Shown: positions 50,985 to 64,000 of the stretch, piece after piece | Layout: each line of letters opens with the position of its first letter | How positions within the stretch are numbered: position 1 is the stretch's first letter | Assembly (NCBI GenBank): GCA_008360975.2 | Contig: VLJF02000033.1 | Coordinates: 1,364,001-1,428,000 of the forward strand | Length of the DNA: 64,000 nucleotides | Origin: Lichenostomus cassidix | Lineage: Eukaryota > Chordata > Aves > Passeriformes > Meliphagidae | Reading direction: 5' to 3' | Position numbers and translations under genes: made by a program | Notes under the pieces: generated by a model | Seen by the model: only the letters and a program-made list of their open reading frames with translations | Database searches by the model: none | Told to the model about the DNA's origin: nothing

Positions 50985-52671
50985 GAAGGGTCAGTGGTGG
51001 TCACCATAGTCCATCCTAGTGCCACCATGGTCACTCCCAGTCCCTCTTATCCCATTCCCAATGTATTCCCAGACATCCACCCTCTCTCCCAGTCCCTCCC
51101 AGTGCTAGCACAGTCACTCCCAGTCCCTCTAAAGCCAATCCCAGTTCATTCCCAGTCCACTCCCAGACCTCCATCCTCTCTCCCAGCGCCGTCCCAGTAC
51201 GCCCTAATCCAATCCCCTCTATCCAAGTCCTTCCCCAGTCCCACTAATCGCAATTCCTGTACATTTCCAGTCCCTCCCACTGCATTGCCAGTCACTCCCA
51301 GTGCCTCCAACGTCCCTCCCAGTTTGTCTAATGCCAATCCCAGTCCATTCCCAGTGCACTCCCAGATTTCCATACTCCATTTCAGTGCCCTGCAATGCCC
51401 CCAATTCACACCCCTCTCTCCCAGTGCCCCCCCATTCCCTCCCCCTTCATTCCCAGTCCCTCCCAGTACCACACCACCCCTCCCAGCTCTCTCCCAGCGC
51501 CCCCCCAGCTGATCCCAGTGTCTCCCCTCTCTCTCCCAGTGCCCCCCAGCGTGTCCATCTCGCTGGTGCCCTCGAGCTCCCAGCCCGAGCCCGGCCGCCT
51601 GCTGTGCTCCGTGATGGATTTCTACCCTGCGCAGGTGCAGGTGAGGTGGTTCCAGGGCCAGCAGGAGCTCTCGGAGCAAGTGATGACCACCGACCTGCTC
51701 CCCAACGGGGACTGGACCTACCAGCTGCTGGTGCTGCTGGAAACGCCCCCCCGGCGCGGGGTCACCTACACCTGCCAGGTGGAGCACGTCAGCCTGGAGC
51801 AGCCCCTGAGGCGGCACTGGGGTACGGCCAGAGCCCACAGCGCCGGGGGGAGCGGGGGAGGCACTGGGGAGGCTGGCAGGGGGATTGGGCTGTGCTGGGG
51901 GGAACTGGGAGGGAGGTGGAGAGAGGCTGGTTTATACTGGGAGAGGGGCTTGGGGGTGTGGGAGGGCTGGGAAGGGGTTGGAAGGATGTTGGGGAGGGTG
52001 GGATGAGGTTCTGGGGGTGCTGGTGGGCACTGGGAGGGAGTTTGGGGGTGCTGGGGGGCACTGGGAGGGAGTTTGGGGGTGCTGGGGGGAACTGGGAGGG
52101 AGTTGGAGTGAGGCTGGAGGGGCTGGAAGGAGATTGGGGATGGAAAAGCAAAGGTTGGAATGAGGTTGGTTGTGCTGGGAAGACACTGGGAGGGACCTTG
52201 GTGAGTCCTGCTGGGGCTGGGAAGGGACTGGGAGAGGGTTTGGGGGTCCTGGGGCGGTGGGGGGCAACTGGGAGGGGTTGTGGGGTGCTGAGAGGGACGG
52301 GAGGGGCTTTGGTGTGTCCTGGGGAGGCTGGGAATGGATCGGGAGGAGGTTTCAGGGGCTTCTGGGTGGGCTGGGGGCGACTGGGAGGGTGCTTGGAGGG
52401 GCTTGGGGTGTCGGTGAGAGGTTTTTGGGGGTCCTGAGCCCTGCTGACCCCCCAGAGATGCCGCTGGACGCTGCCCGCAGCAAGATGCTGACGGGGATCG
52501 GGGGCTTCGTGTTGGGCTTCGTCTTCCTGGCGCTGGGGCTCGGCTTCTACCTGCGCAAGAAGGTGAGGGGGGGTCCCGGGGGTCGTGTCCCCCCTGCCCC
52601 GGAGCGGCTGTGCTCCCCCCGGGGCCCCCCAGCCCGGTGTCACCCCTTTTCTCTGCCCACAGAGCTCCTGA
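50985..52671 (+). pseudogene. IIB-E: class II beta gene lacking promoter and exons 1-2
   Basis: Near 50996-51004 the divergent promoter sequence (AAGGGTCAGTGGTGGTC) joins intron 2 repeat (ACCATAGTCCATCC), deleting the X-Y module, leader exon, intron 1 and beta-1 exon. What remains is intact: exon 3 51540-51821, exon 4 52456-52562 (P to L in E-M-P-L-D), exon 5 52663-52671. The truncation differs from IIB-B, so the two lost their 5' halves independently. It is not able to make a peptide-binding chain. Confidence 0.82.
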
Positions 52672-52813
52672 GCCGCCGCCGGCCGCAGCCCCTCCCCGTG
52701 GCCTCGGGCCCGGCCGGGACCCCCCGCTCTGTCCCGGCGCTGATTTTGGGGGGTCGTGTGTCCCCCCAGCCCTGCTGTCACTCTGATCGCGCCCGGCTGC
52801 TCCCAGTGCTCCC

Positions 52814-52819
52814 AGTAAA
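52814..52819 (+). terminator. IIB-E polyadenylation signal AGTAAA
   Basis: Variant AGTAAA, as in IIB-A. Confidence 0.55.
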
Positions 52820-53138
52820 GCTTCCCAGTTGGCTCCGGTCGCGTTTCTTGGGGGGCACTGGGGAGGGACTTGGGGGGACCCCGCGGTGGGGCTGTGACTG
52901 GGGGGCAGACCTGACCCCGGGATGGATCGGGAATGGGGACCCCCGTGTGTCCCCAAGTGTCACCCCGCTCTGGGGGCCTTGGGAGGCAGCTGAACCCCGA
53001 CACGGCACACAGCGACCCCCAAAAAAGGCGCTGAGACCCCCTGAGCCCCCCAGAACCTCCAAACCCCATAGAAAAACAGCCCCGAAAAATAGCCCCGCGA
53101 AAATGAGCCAATGGGAGAAGGCGCTGAGCGATTCTGAT

Positions 53139-53180
53139 CCAATCCGAGCTCGCGGCGCTGATGACTCTCCAGTTCCCAGG
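53139..53180 (-). promoter_or_regulatory. X1-X2-Y module, ZNF-7 5' flank
   Basis: 42-base arrangement on the minus strand. ZNF-7 exon 1 ends 53682 with GCG-CCG-CAG in the start-codon position. Confidence 0.55.
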
Positions 53181-54374
53181 CAGACCCGCAGCGCCCAGCG
53201 CTCCCCACCCCAACCCCACCTGCGCCCCCCCTCGCCCCCAGCGCTTCCCCCCAGCCCAATTTGGGGAGGGGGCGCGTGGGGGGCGCCCAGGCCTGGCCCG
53301 GAGCCCAGCGCTGCCCCAGCCCGACCTGCCCCGGCTCCATCCCGGCTCCTCCCGCGGCATGCGACGGCTTGGGGAAAAGGGGGGGAAAGGGTGGGCGCTG
53401 GGCTTGGGGGGAGGAGGAGAAGGGATGGAGGAGGAGGAGGAGGGATGAGGAAGGAGCGGCAGAAAGGCCGGAGATCCGAGCAGGAGGAGGCGGGAGGAGG
53501 AAGGAGGAGGAGCCGCGGGAGGAGGAAGAAGGAAAGAGGAAGAGGAGGAACCGGAAGAGGTTGGAGAGAGGAAGAGGAGGAGCAGGAAGAGGTTGGAGAG
53601 AGGAAGAGGAGGAGCAGCAGAAGCAGCGCGGAGCTCTTTGTCTGCCGCGGCCCCGGGAGCATCGGCGCCCCGCGCGCCGCAGGTGAGGGGGAGGAGGAAG
53701 TCGCCCCAAATGTCTCGAGGGTCCCCGAGCGGCGTTTTTTCTGGGCGGGTGTTTGGAGCTCGCAGCTTGCGGGATTGAGCCCGAAATCTCGTTCAGGGTC
53801 GCTGGGAGGGTTTGATTGTGCGGGGGGAACGTTTGGATGTGGCGGAAGGGCAAAGCTTAGGCGGCAGTGGGGCTTTGGGGGATATTTTGGGGGCTGCAGG
53901 TGGGCACGGCCCGGTGTCGGGGTGGGAGGGGGACATGGGGCATGGGGTCCGGCCGGGAGAGCGGTGGAGGGGAAGGGCGGGAGCCCCGGAGTGGGGTGAG
54001 CGGAGAGGGGCGATGGCGGAGCTGGGGGAGCCCCGGCAGGCTGGAGAGGGGGGAGCGTGGCTAAGGGGGAAGCCTGGGATCCCTGGAAGCGCGGAGCAGA
54101 GAATGAGGGGAGAAGGGACCCCTGGGACCCCCAAAGCCCCCGGATCATCCCTAAGCAGGACCCTGGAAAATAGGGAAGCCCGGGAGCCACGGGAGCCCCA
54201 TGAGTGCAGGGAAGGGAGAGCCTGAGGAGGCCAAAGTGCAAAGAGCAGAGAGGAGGAAATGCTGATAGGGTTTTGAGGTGAATGGTGGTGGTTTGGGGAT
54301 TTTATGGACACAAACCCCTGGGAGAGTTGCAGAGCTGGAGCTGGGCAGGAGGAACCCCCAGGGCAAGGCGCTGA

Positions 54375-54998
<624 letters not shown>

Positions 54999-55208
54999 GG
55001 GAAGCCCTGCGAGTGTCCCGAGTGCAGGAAGAGCTTCATTGCTGCTCCAACTCCATCCCCAGTGGGAAGATCTGCAGTGGGTGATCCCCAGTGATCCCCG
55101 TTGGGCAGAATCCTGGTGACCCCCATTCCAGGTGATTCCTGTAATTTGAGAAGAAGGTGTTTTATATGGTTAAAATTTTACTTCTTCTCCTATTCTGAGT
55201 TTGTTAGC

Positions 55209-55214
55209 AATAAA
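55209..55214 (+). terminator. ZNF-7 polyadenylation signal
   Basis: AATAAA about 210 bases after the stop. Confidence 0.6.
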
Positions 55215-55254
55215 TTCAACTCACATATCCAATTCTGAGCCTGTTTTGTGCACA

Positions 55255-56490
55255 AAGGTGTTGGATGAGGGATCTCTTAGCCAGGTCCTTCTATCAGCTC
55301 AGGAAGCCTTGGTTCAATTTTCTCTCCCCATGGCGGCTGTGCAGGGCAGTGAGAGAGCAGCTCTGCTGGGTGCCTGGCATGGGGCCAGCGTCACCCCACT
55401 GCAATGTGCCATGGCCTCGTGTGGCCCTGTGCTCTGGAGCCAGCGCTGCTGTTGCTTTTTCCTTGCTGATGGTTTTCTCTTTTGCAGGAAAGGCTTGTGA
55501 AGTGCCCCCGCTGTCCCTGGCGTCCCCTGGGCGCCGGCAGCCACGTCCCTTGGCCTGCTCCCCCTGGGCCGTTGCAGGGCGGCTGGCGGAGGCTGGGAGC
55601 TGCCGTGGGGGCCGTGGGGCTGCCCCGGGGGCTGCGCGCCGAGGCGGGGCCGGGAGGTGCGGAGAACTTGGTCGCTGTTTGCAGAGCAATGGCGCCTTGG
55701 GCCCGGGCCCGTTGCAGGGCTGTTCCTCATGTGCGGCTTTGGCCTCGGCCAGCCCGGGGCGCACTGAGAGCGCGGGGCTTGGGCTGTGCGCTGTGCAGAG
55801 CCCGCGCCTCGCTGCCCTTGGCTGGCTGTGCTGTCACTCGGGATTGTCCCAGCGCCATTGCTGCTCGGTGCCAGCGAGCGGGGACAAGGCCGGCGCCGGT
55901 GTCGCCCCCAGGCAGGCAGGCAGGCAGGCAGGGCTTTAGTGGGGCAGCAGCGGCGCCATGGGGGGAGCGTGTGTGCGGCCCGGGAGCGGCGGCAGCGGGC
56001 GGAGCCCGGGGAGGCGGCGGCGGAGCTCGGAGAGGCTGTCCCAGCGCAGGTGGGAGCCGCGCTGCCTTGTGCCGGGGCTCGGGGCTCGCTGCGGGCGGAT
56101 GGAGGGGATGCAGGGGGCGGCAGGGGGGCTGTGGCGGCTTCCTTCTCCCGTCTCCCTCCCTCCCTCCCTCGCTGGCTGTGCCGCCGTGTTGTCGCTGGCC
56201 TGAGGCCGCTGAGGGAGCGGCTGCCCGCGGTCTCCTTGCCGCTGCTGCCTCGGCAGGAGGCGGTGCCGGAGCAGCGCTGGCTCGTCCCGCTCGCTGTCGG
56301 TAGCACAGAGGTGGCTGCGCTGTCGGCGGCAGTGTGCGGGAAAATCCGCGTGGCCAGAGGTTTGTGTGGCCGCAGGAGACAGAGGAGTCGTGTGAAAGTG
56401 ACTTTAGGGATGGACAGAGGGAGAGGCCGTGGGGCATTTGCCATGGGGCTGTAAAACGCAGCCTCCTTTCTATGCTCGTTTCCCCGGCTG
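55255..56490 (+). other. GC-rich CpG-island-like block (copy 4)
   Basis: As 24600-25840; acceptor-like TTTTGCAG ends 55487. Contains a GGCAGGCAGGCAGGCAGG run one unit longer than in copy 3. Confidence 0.45.
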
Positions 56491-56526
56491 CGTTTCATTG
56501 TCCCTTTGCTCTCTTGTCACCGTACC

Positions 56527-57103
56527 TGCGGGAAAAACAAAAACCTTTCAACAAGATTTTCAATGTTAGAGAGTCAAGGCATTACTTTATTATCTGAGCA
56601 GGATGTTGTTCTGGCCAGGATGTACCACGGGAATCACCCCATATACACAGAGCCCGGGTTTGTGGAGTGAATCGTTCTATGGCACATAAGTTTTGGAAGA
56701 TTTTTAGGGTATTTTTTACAGTCAAAACTCATAGCAGGGTTTTTGGTCATTCTTAATTGGTTCCATGTTGTTCATTTTCTAATCTATGGTTTCCTATTGG
56801 ATCCAGATTGCTTCTCTTCTGATGCTAATTAGGTCTTCCTTCTTATCTCTCTTTAGCCAGACAAGGTGTCTCCAAACAGCCAGGGGTGAGGTTTGGAGCT
56901 GATGTTCGTTAATGGCTGCTGATGGCCTTTTGTCTTTTGGGCTCCTCCTAGTCTGTAGTTATGTTGAGCTCATCAGACCTCACAGGGCAGAAAAATGTCT
57001 TGGAAAAAAATCGTAAAATTCCTTTTCCCTGGGTAAAAAACCAAACAAACAAACCTCTTGACAAAATTTATAGGAAATATTTAAACTGGTATATTTTCCA
57101 ACA
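56527..57103 (-). mobile_element. LTR-like element (copy)
   Basis: Reverse copy of 14099-14671. Confidence 0.4.
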
Positions 57104-57276
57104 CACTGTCTGAGGTACTTGGAAGGTACAGACTTCCCGATCCGCCCACTGTCTGTGTCCCTTAACATGCACCCCTAGTTTGTGTGACATTCGGTATTCG
57201 TGGCTCTGGGAAGTGTTTGTTCTGCTTGTGGAAGTTCAGGAATGGAGCAGGAGCTTGGCTGAGCAGCAGTCTGTAC

Positions 57277-57920
57277 TGAAGCACGGAATTGACTCCACAA
57301 GTCAGATAGTTATGAAGTAGGTATGTGTTTATTCCAGCTGGGGTGCATGGGGGGTAGCCCCCCCAAAGGCATGCACACCCTCAGCAACACTTCAGGAGGT
57401 TTACATCAGGTTACAGGTTACTTATGCATAAAGTTAGACAAAGCCCCTATACATATTAATTACCTATCCCCGCTTCATATTATAATGAGTTCAAAGTTCA
57501 TCTAAATATGCTCGCGCAAGCGCAGTGTCTCAGATTAATTGTGGGCAAGGGTCCCAAATGGTTAATGATGAGGTAATCAATAGTCTTCCTCAAAATGAAC
57601 TCTTCACCTTGCTCCCTTGCGCATGCTCCCTTGGTTCTTGGTCCAAGTCCAAGCCTGAGAACCCACCTGTACCGGTTCAGGGTCCAAGGGTGGGATGCTC
57701 AGTTACACTCAGTGGTTTTTCTCAATTATTTGGCTCTCTTCTCTCTATCCTCCCCGATACTAGGTAGGCACAAAATCATTAAGCGAATCACAAATTGCCT
57801 CCAGCAGGAAAATCTTAGTAAATCATTATCCAATCTCTGGCCTTCTAAATCAGTTCAAAAGTTATTATTATCGAACTTCCAGCTCTTTTAAATTAATAAT
57901 TTCTATTTTACCTTAACTCA
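57277..57920 (-). mobile_element. Solo LTR-like element abutting ZNF-8
   Basis: Inverted counterpart of 13283-13925 (about 644 bp; minus-strand AATAAA at 57333-57328). It is oriented with ZNF-8, whose stop is 13 bases away, and replaces the normal ZNF 3' tail. Confidence 0.6.
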
Positions 57921-57932
57921 GAAGGCCTTCCT

Positions 57933-58808
<876 letters not shown>

Positions 58809-59947
58809 TCAGCGCCTTGCCCTGGGGGTTCCTCCTGCCCAGCTCCAGCTCTGCAACTCTCCCAGGGGTTTGTGTCCATAAAAACCCCAAACCACCACCA
58901 TTCACCTCAAAACCCTCACAGCATTTCCCCCTCTCTGCTCTTTGCACTTTGGCCTCCTCAGGCTCTCCCTTCCCTGCACTCATGGGGCTCCCGTGGCTCC
59001 CGGGCTTCCCTATTTTCCAGCGTCCCGCTTAGGCATGATCCGGGGGCTTTGGGGGTCCCAGGGGTCCCTTCTCCCCTCATTCTCTGCTCTGCGCTTCCAG
59101 GGATCCCAGGCTTCCCCCTTAGCCACGCTCCCCCCTCTCCAGCCTGCCGGGGCTCCCCCAGCTCCGCCATCGCCCCTCTCCGCTCACCCCACTCCGGGGC
59201 TCCCGCCCTTCCCCTCCACCGCTCTCCCGGCCGGACCCCATGCCCCACGTCCCCCTCCCACCCCGACACCGGGCCGTGCCCACCTGCAGCCCCCAAAATA
59301 TCCCCCAAAGCCCCACTGCCGCCTCAGCTTTGCCCTTCCGCCGCATCCAAACGTTCCCCCCGCACAATCAAACCCTCCCAGCGACCCTTCACGAGATTTG
59401 GGGCTCATTCCCGCAAGCTGCGAGCTCCAAACACCCGCCCAGAAAAAACGCCGCTCGGGGACCCCCGAGACATTTGGGGCGACTTCCTCCTCCCCCTCAC
59501 CTGCGCCGTGCGGGGCGCCGATGCTCCCGGGGCCGCGGCAGACAAAGAGCTCCGCGCGGCTTCTGCTGCTCCTCCTCTTCCTCTCTCCAACCTCTTCCTG
59601 TTCCTCCTCTTCCTCTTTCCTCCTTCCTCCTTCCCGCCTCCTCCTGCTCGGATCTCCGGCCTTTCTGCCGCTCCTTCCTCATCCCTCCTCCTCCTCCTCC
59701 ATCCCTTCTCCTCCTCCCCCCAAGCCCAGCGCCCACCCTTTCCCCCCCTTTTCCCCACGCCGTCGCATGCCGCGGGAGGAGCCGGGATGGAGCCGGGGCA
59801 GGTCGGGCTGGGGCAGCGCTGGGCTCCGGTCCAGGCCTGGGCGCCCCCCACGCGCCCCCTCCCCAAATAGGGCTGGCGGGAAGCGCTGGGGGCGAGGGGG
59901 GGGCGCAGGTGGGGTTGGGGTGGGGAGCGCTGGGCGCTGCGGGTCTG

Positions 59948-59989
59948 CCTGGGAACTGGAGAGTCATCAGCGCCGCGAGCTCGGATTGG
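59948..59989 (+). promoter_or_regulatory. X1-X2-Y module, ZNF-8 5' flank
   Basis: Plus strand CCTGGGAACT, GAGTCATC, GGATTGG in the 42-base frame, between IIB-F and ZNF-8, pointing toward the IIB-F 3' end. Confidence 0.55.
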
Positions 59990-60308
59990 ATCAGAATCGC
60001 TCAGCGCCTTCTCCCATTGGCTCATTTTCGCGGGGCTATTTTTCGGGGCTGTTTTTCTATGGGGTTTGGAGGTTCTGGGGGGCTCAGGGCGTCTCAGCGC
60101 CTTTTTTGGGATTCGCTGTGTGCCGTGTCGGGATTCAGCTGCCTCCCAATGCCCCCAGAGCGGGGTGACACTTGGGGACACACGGGGGTCCCCATTCCCG
60201 ATCCATCCCGGGGTCAGGTCTGCCCCCCAATCACAGCCCCACCGCGGGGTCCCCCCAAGTCCCTCCCCAGTGACCCCCAAGAAACGCGACCGGAGCCAAC
60301 TGGGAAGC

Positions 60309-60314
60309 TTTATT
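60309..60314 (-). terminator. IIB-F polyadenylation signal AATAAA
   Basis: TTTATT on the plus strand, about 145 bases after the IIB-F stop. Confidence 0.65.
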
Positions 60315-60456
60315 GGGAGCACTGGGAGCAGCCGGGCGGGGTCAGAGTGACAGCAGGGCTGGGGGGACACACGACCCCCCAAAATCAGCGCGGGGACAGA
60401 GCGGGGGGTCCCGGCCGGGCTCGAGGCCACGGGGAGGGGCTGCGGCCGGCGGCGGC

Positions 60457-63423
60457 TCAGGAGCTCTGTGGGCAGAGAAAAGGGGGTGACACCGGGCTGG
60501 GGGGCCCCGGGGGGAGCAGAGCCGCTCCGGGGCAGGGGGGACACGACCCCCGGGACCCCCCCTCACCTTCTTGCGCAGGTAGAAGCCGAGCCCCAGCGCC
60601 AGGAAGACGAAGCCCAACACGAAGCCCCCGATCCCCGTCAGCATCTTGCTGCGGCCAGCGTCCGGCGGCATCTCTGGGGGGTCAGCAGGGCTCAGGACCC
60701 CCAAAAACCTCTCAGCGACACCCCAAGCCCCTCCAAGCACCCTCCCAGTCGCCCCCAGCCCACCCAGGAGCCCCTGAAACCTCCTCCCGATCCATTCCCA
60801 GCCTCCCCAGGACACACCAAAGCCCCTCCCGTCCCTCTCAGCACCCCACAACCCCTCCCAGTTGCCCCCCACCGCCCCAGGACCCCCAAACCCTCTCCCA
60901 GTCCCTTCCCAGCCCCACCAGGACTCACCAAGGTCCCTCCCAGTCTCTTCCCAGCACAACCAACCTCATTCCAACCTTTACTTTTCCATCCCCAATCTCC
61001 TTCCAGCCCCTCCAGCCTCACTCCAACTCCCTCCCAGTTCCCCCCAGCACCCCCAAACTCCCTCCCAGTGCTCACCAGCACCCCCAAACTCCCTCCCAGT
61101 GCCCACCAGCACCCCCAGAACCTCATCCCACCCTCCCCAACATCCTTCCAACCCCTTCCCAGCCCTCCCACACCCCCAAGCCCCTCTCCCAGTAGAAACC
61201 AGCCTCTCTCCACCTCCCTCCCAGTTCCCCCCAGCACAGCCCAATCCCCCTGCCAGCCCCCCCAGTGCCTCCCCCGCTCCCCCCGGCGCTGTGGGCTCTG
61301 GCCGTACCCCAGTGCCGCCTCAGGGGCTGCTCCAGGCTGACGTGCTCCACCTGGCAGGTGTAGGTGACCCCGCGCCGGGGGGGCGTTTCCAGCAGCACCA
61401 GCAGCTGGTAGGTCCAGTCCCCGTGGGGGAGCAGGTCGGTGGTCATCACTTGCTCCGAGAGCTCCTGCTGGCCCTGGAACCACCTCACCTGCACCTGCGC
61501 AGGGTAGAAATCCATCACGGAGCACAGCAGGCGGCCGGGCTCAGGCTGGGAGCTCGAGGGCACCAGCGAGATGGACACGCTGGGGGGCACTGGGAGAGAG
61601 AGGGGAGACACTGGGATCAGCTGGGGGGGCGCTGGGAGAGAGCTGGGAGGGGTGGTGTGGTACTGGGAGGGACTGGGAATGAAGGGGGAGGGAATGGGGG
61701 GGCACTGGGAGAGAGGGGTGTGAATTGGGGGCATTGCAGGGCACTGAAATGGAGTATGGAAATCTGGGAGTGCACTGGGAATGGACTGGGATTGGCATTA
61801 GACAAACTGGGAGGGACGTTGGAGGCACTGGGAGTGACTGGCAATGCAGTGGGAGGGACTGGAAATGTACAGAAATTGCGATTAGTGGGACTGGGGAAGG
61901 ACTTGGATAGAGGGGATTGGATTAGGGCGCACTGGGACGGCGCTGGGAGAGAGGATGGAGGTCTGGGAGTGGACTGGGAATGAACTGGGATTGGCTTTAG
62001 AGGGACTGGGAGTGACTGTGCTAGCACTGGGAGGGACTGGGAATGGAGTGGGAGGGACTGGGGGGGCACTGGGAGAGAGGGGAGTGGATTGGGGAGCACT
62101 GGGAGGGACAGGGAGAGAGGGTGGATGTCTGGGAATATATTGGGAATGGGATAAGAGGGACTGGGAGTGACCATGGTGGCACTAGGATGGACTATGGTGG
62201 CACTCAGAGTGACTCTGGTGGCACTGGGAGGGACTGGGAATGAACTCCGCGGCACTGCGAGGTTAAGTCCAGCGCGGAGAACTCGGCGCTGCTTGTCTGC
62301 CTGGCAACTGATGAGTCATCAGAGACGCGCGCTCTGATTGGCTGAAAAGCGTCATCTACACGCTTGGCTGAAATGGACGCGCTGGGGGGGCTGGGAGAGA
62401 CTGGGGGGAACTGGGATGGACTGGGAGAGCCACAGGAGTCACTGAGAAGGACAAGAAGCCCCTGGTTTGGCACAAGGAGGGCTGAGGGCTCTGGGTGATT
62501 CCCAGGGAGGGTTTGAGGGGCTGCAGGGTCATTGCCAGGGCAGAGCCTGAGGGGACACCTCTGCCCCACGCTCACCTCTGCGCTCCACCAGGAACGGGGT
62601 GGACCCCTCGTAGTTGTGCCGGCAGAGCCTGTCCACTGCAGTCCGTTTGTACTCCATCCATGACGGGTCACTGTTCAAGCGCTCGGCATTCTTCTCCCCA
62701 TACGGGGTGAACCCCACGTATTTCCCCACATCGCTGTCGAACCTCAGGTGCTCCAGTCGGTTGTACATTTGCCTCTGCAGGAACCTCACCTTCTCCGTGC
62801 CGTTAATGAAGTGACACTCTGCGTATCCCAGCCACTGGAAGACCCCTGTGTGTGCAAGGCACAGGTCAGGGGTTCCCCCAGCACCCCCATCGATCCCAGA
62901 GCTCCGGGGGTCACCCCGGATCCCCACTCCGCATCCCCTGTGCCCCACGGCCGCCATGGGACCCTCCTGCCCGCGCTCCCACTTCCTCTTTCCCACCCTT
63001 CTCCCTATTTCCCCTTTCACATCCTCACTCCCCGCCATTTTCAGCCACTCCCTACTTCAGTTTTGGGGTCCCATTCCCTATTTTTGCCCTTTTTCCACCC
63101 TTTTTTTCCCAAAATTTCTTCCCCCCCATCCCCCTCCCGCTCAGTTTTGGGCTCCCACCCTCCCCTTTTCCCCACTTCCCCACCCTCTCCCACTCCTTCC
63201 TCACCTTCCCCCAACCCTCAGCCCCTCCCGCTCTCCCTTTCGGCTTCCCCTCCTCCTCCCCCTCCACTTTGGGCTCCCAAACCCCTTTCTTTCCCCTTTT
63301 CCCCCTTTCCCATCGCATTCCCTGCTCCCCCCGCTCACCCGACAGCTCCGCGCCCGCAGCCGGGGTGGCTCCCAGCACCACCAGTGCCACCAGTAGGGCC
63401 CCAGCTGCCGCCACTCGCCCCAT
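60457..63423 (-). CDS. IIB-F: MHC class II beta chain, intact, minus strand
   Basis: Exons (5' to 3'): 63423-63339, 62845-62576, 61589-61308, 60673-60567, 60465-60457; 250 residues with correct splice sites and phases. Beta-1 has the N-G-T site and cysteines (A-E-C-H-F; L-C-R-H-N-Y) but reads E-K-N-A-E-R-L-N-S where copies C and D have K-W-A, i.e. the tryptophan is N. Beta-2 carries L-P-H-G-D for the usual L-P-N-G-D, and the connecting peptide D-A-G-R-S for D-A-A-R-S. It is in inverted orientation relative to the other IIB copies, with ZNF-8 downstream and the divergent leader exon upstream, so the whole unit was inverted together. Confidence 0.92.
62300..62341 (+). promoter_or_regulatory. 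X1-X2-Y module in IIB-F intron 2
   Basis: CCTGGCAACT, TGATGAGTCATCA palindrome and TGATTGG in the 42-base frame; best match in the window to a class II X-Y promoter core. Antisense to the gene, as in copies A and D. Confidence 0.62.
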
Positions 63424-63510
63424 GGCCAGCGCCGGGCAGCTGCCGCCAGCCCCGCAGCAGCCGCTGCACTGGGAGCTCCAGTCCGGAGCAGGGCGGGATC
63501 ATCCGCCCCG

Positions 63511-63617
63511 CGCGCTCTGATTGGCCGGGCGCCGTTTTGGGACGCGCTCCCATTGCCTGGGCGTGGTTTTGGGCGCGCTGCCATTGGCCGCAGTTGTTTT
63601 GGACGCGCTCCGATTGG
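63511..63617 (-). promoter_or_regulatory. Four tandem CCAAT units upstream of IIB-F
   Basis: Inverted copy of 8097-8203; ATTGG cores at roughly 31-base spacing on the plus strand. Confidence 0.6.
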
Positions 63618-63653
63618 CCGGGCCGGTTTGGGGCCCGTTTTGCACAGGCTCTA

Positions 63654-63696
63654 CCCGGCAACCGGTGACGACACAACACACACGCCCTCCCATTGG
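63654..63696 (+). promoter_or_regulatory. X1-X2-Y module of the divergent IIB-F promoter
   Basis: CCCGGCAACC, TGACGACA, CCATTGG on the plus strand, pointing at the leader exon at 63806. Confidence 0.6.
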
Positions 63697-63805
63697 CTCC
63701 GCCGCTTTTGGGGCGCTGCGCCCCCACTCCCACTTCCCCCACTTCGCCGCCGCTGCACTGGGACCACCAGCGACCCTTCCCAGTGTCGCCACATCCCGAG
63801 GCGCC

Positions 63806-63881
63806 ATGGATGGAGCGCGGAGCTGCCCCTGCCTGCTGCTGCTGCTGGCGCTGACCCTGCCTGGCCTTTGGGGGCTCCAAG
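63806..63881 (+). CDS. Leader exon divergent from IIB-F, at the window edge
   Basis: M-D-G-A-R-S-C-P-C plus leucine-rich core, 25 codons and one base, donor AAG|GTGGGC. Only 119 bases follow before the window ends, so unlike the other four copies it is unknown whether further exons exist downstream. Confidence 0.55.
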
Positions 63882-64000
63882 GTGGGCTTTGGGGGGTCCT
63901 GGAGCCGCGGCGTTGGGATTTGGGGTGTCCTGGATCCATGGCAAAAGGGGATCGGGGAGATTCAGAAGGTCCAACCCGCTTTTGGGGGATTTTTCTGGGA

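Overview
The window looks like a songbird (passerine) MHC class II region. The evidence is a set of short-intron MHC class II beta (IIB) genes with a five-exon, 250-residue layout and a leader beginning MGRVAAAG. They are interleaved with small two-exon C2H2 zinc finger (ZNF) genes in GC-rich, minisatellite-rich DNA. The species call is inference from family knowledge; no search was run.

Layout, left to right. 1-1313 is an inverted piece of a ZNF 5' flank, followed by a 500-base assembly gap (1314-1813). Then come ZNF-1 (+, 3211-3726); minisatellites; an orphan leader exon (-, 7833-7908); IIB-A (+, 8291-10888, frameshifted); ZNF-2 (+, 12586-13270, frameshifted) ending in an LTR; a GC-rich block; and ZNF-3 (-, 16190-17682). 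IIB-B follows (+, exons 3-5 only, 20673-21773), then ZNF-4 (+, 23492-24341, broken); GC block; minisatellites; leader exon; IIB-C (+, 30863-33810, intact); ZNF-5 (+, 34786-36362, intact); GC block; minisatellites; leader exon; IIB-D (+, 41836-44780, intact); and ZNF-6 (+, 46502-47101). After more minisatellites come a leader exon fused by a deletion to IIB-E (+, exons 3-5, 51540-52671), ZNF-7 (+, 54399-54998), GC block, LTR, ZNF-8 (-, 57933-58784), IIB-F (-, 60457-63423, intact), and a final leader exon (+, 63806-63881) at the window edge.

The basic unit is IIB followed by ZNF on the same strand, about 11 kb per unit (the IIB-C and IIB-D start codons are 10,973 bases apart). The array has been rearranged by tandem duplication, inversion (gap palindrome; ZNF-2/ZNF-3 mirrored by ZNF-7/ZNF-8) and deletion. 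Three IIB copies (C, D, F) can encode a full chain. They differ mainly in the peptide-binding beta-1 exon and are nearly identical in beta-2, transmembrane and tail exons.

The most interesting signal is regulatory. Modules with X1-X2-Y architecture and the spacing of class II promoters recur at three kinds of place: between each IIB gene and a divergent leader exon, inside IIB intron 2, and in the 5' flank of every ZNF gene. In each unit they point away from the neighbouring IIB or ZNF gene. The leader exon beside each IIB promoter has an MHC-like phase-1 donor but no visible downstream exons. ZNF exon 1 ends in a tiny coding segment (ATG-GCG-CAG in ZNF-3 and ZNF-5) that splices in phase 0 to the finger exon; in most other copies the ATG is ACG. 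I saw no tRNA, rRNA or CRISPR.
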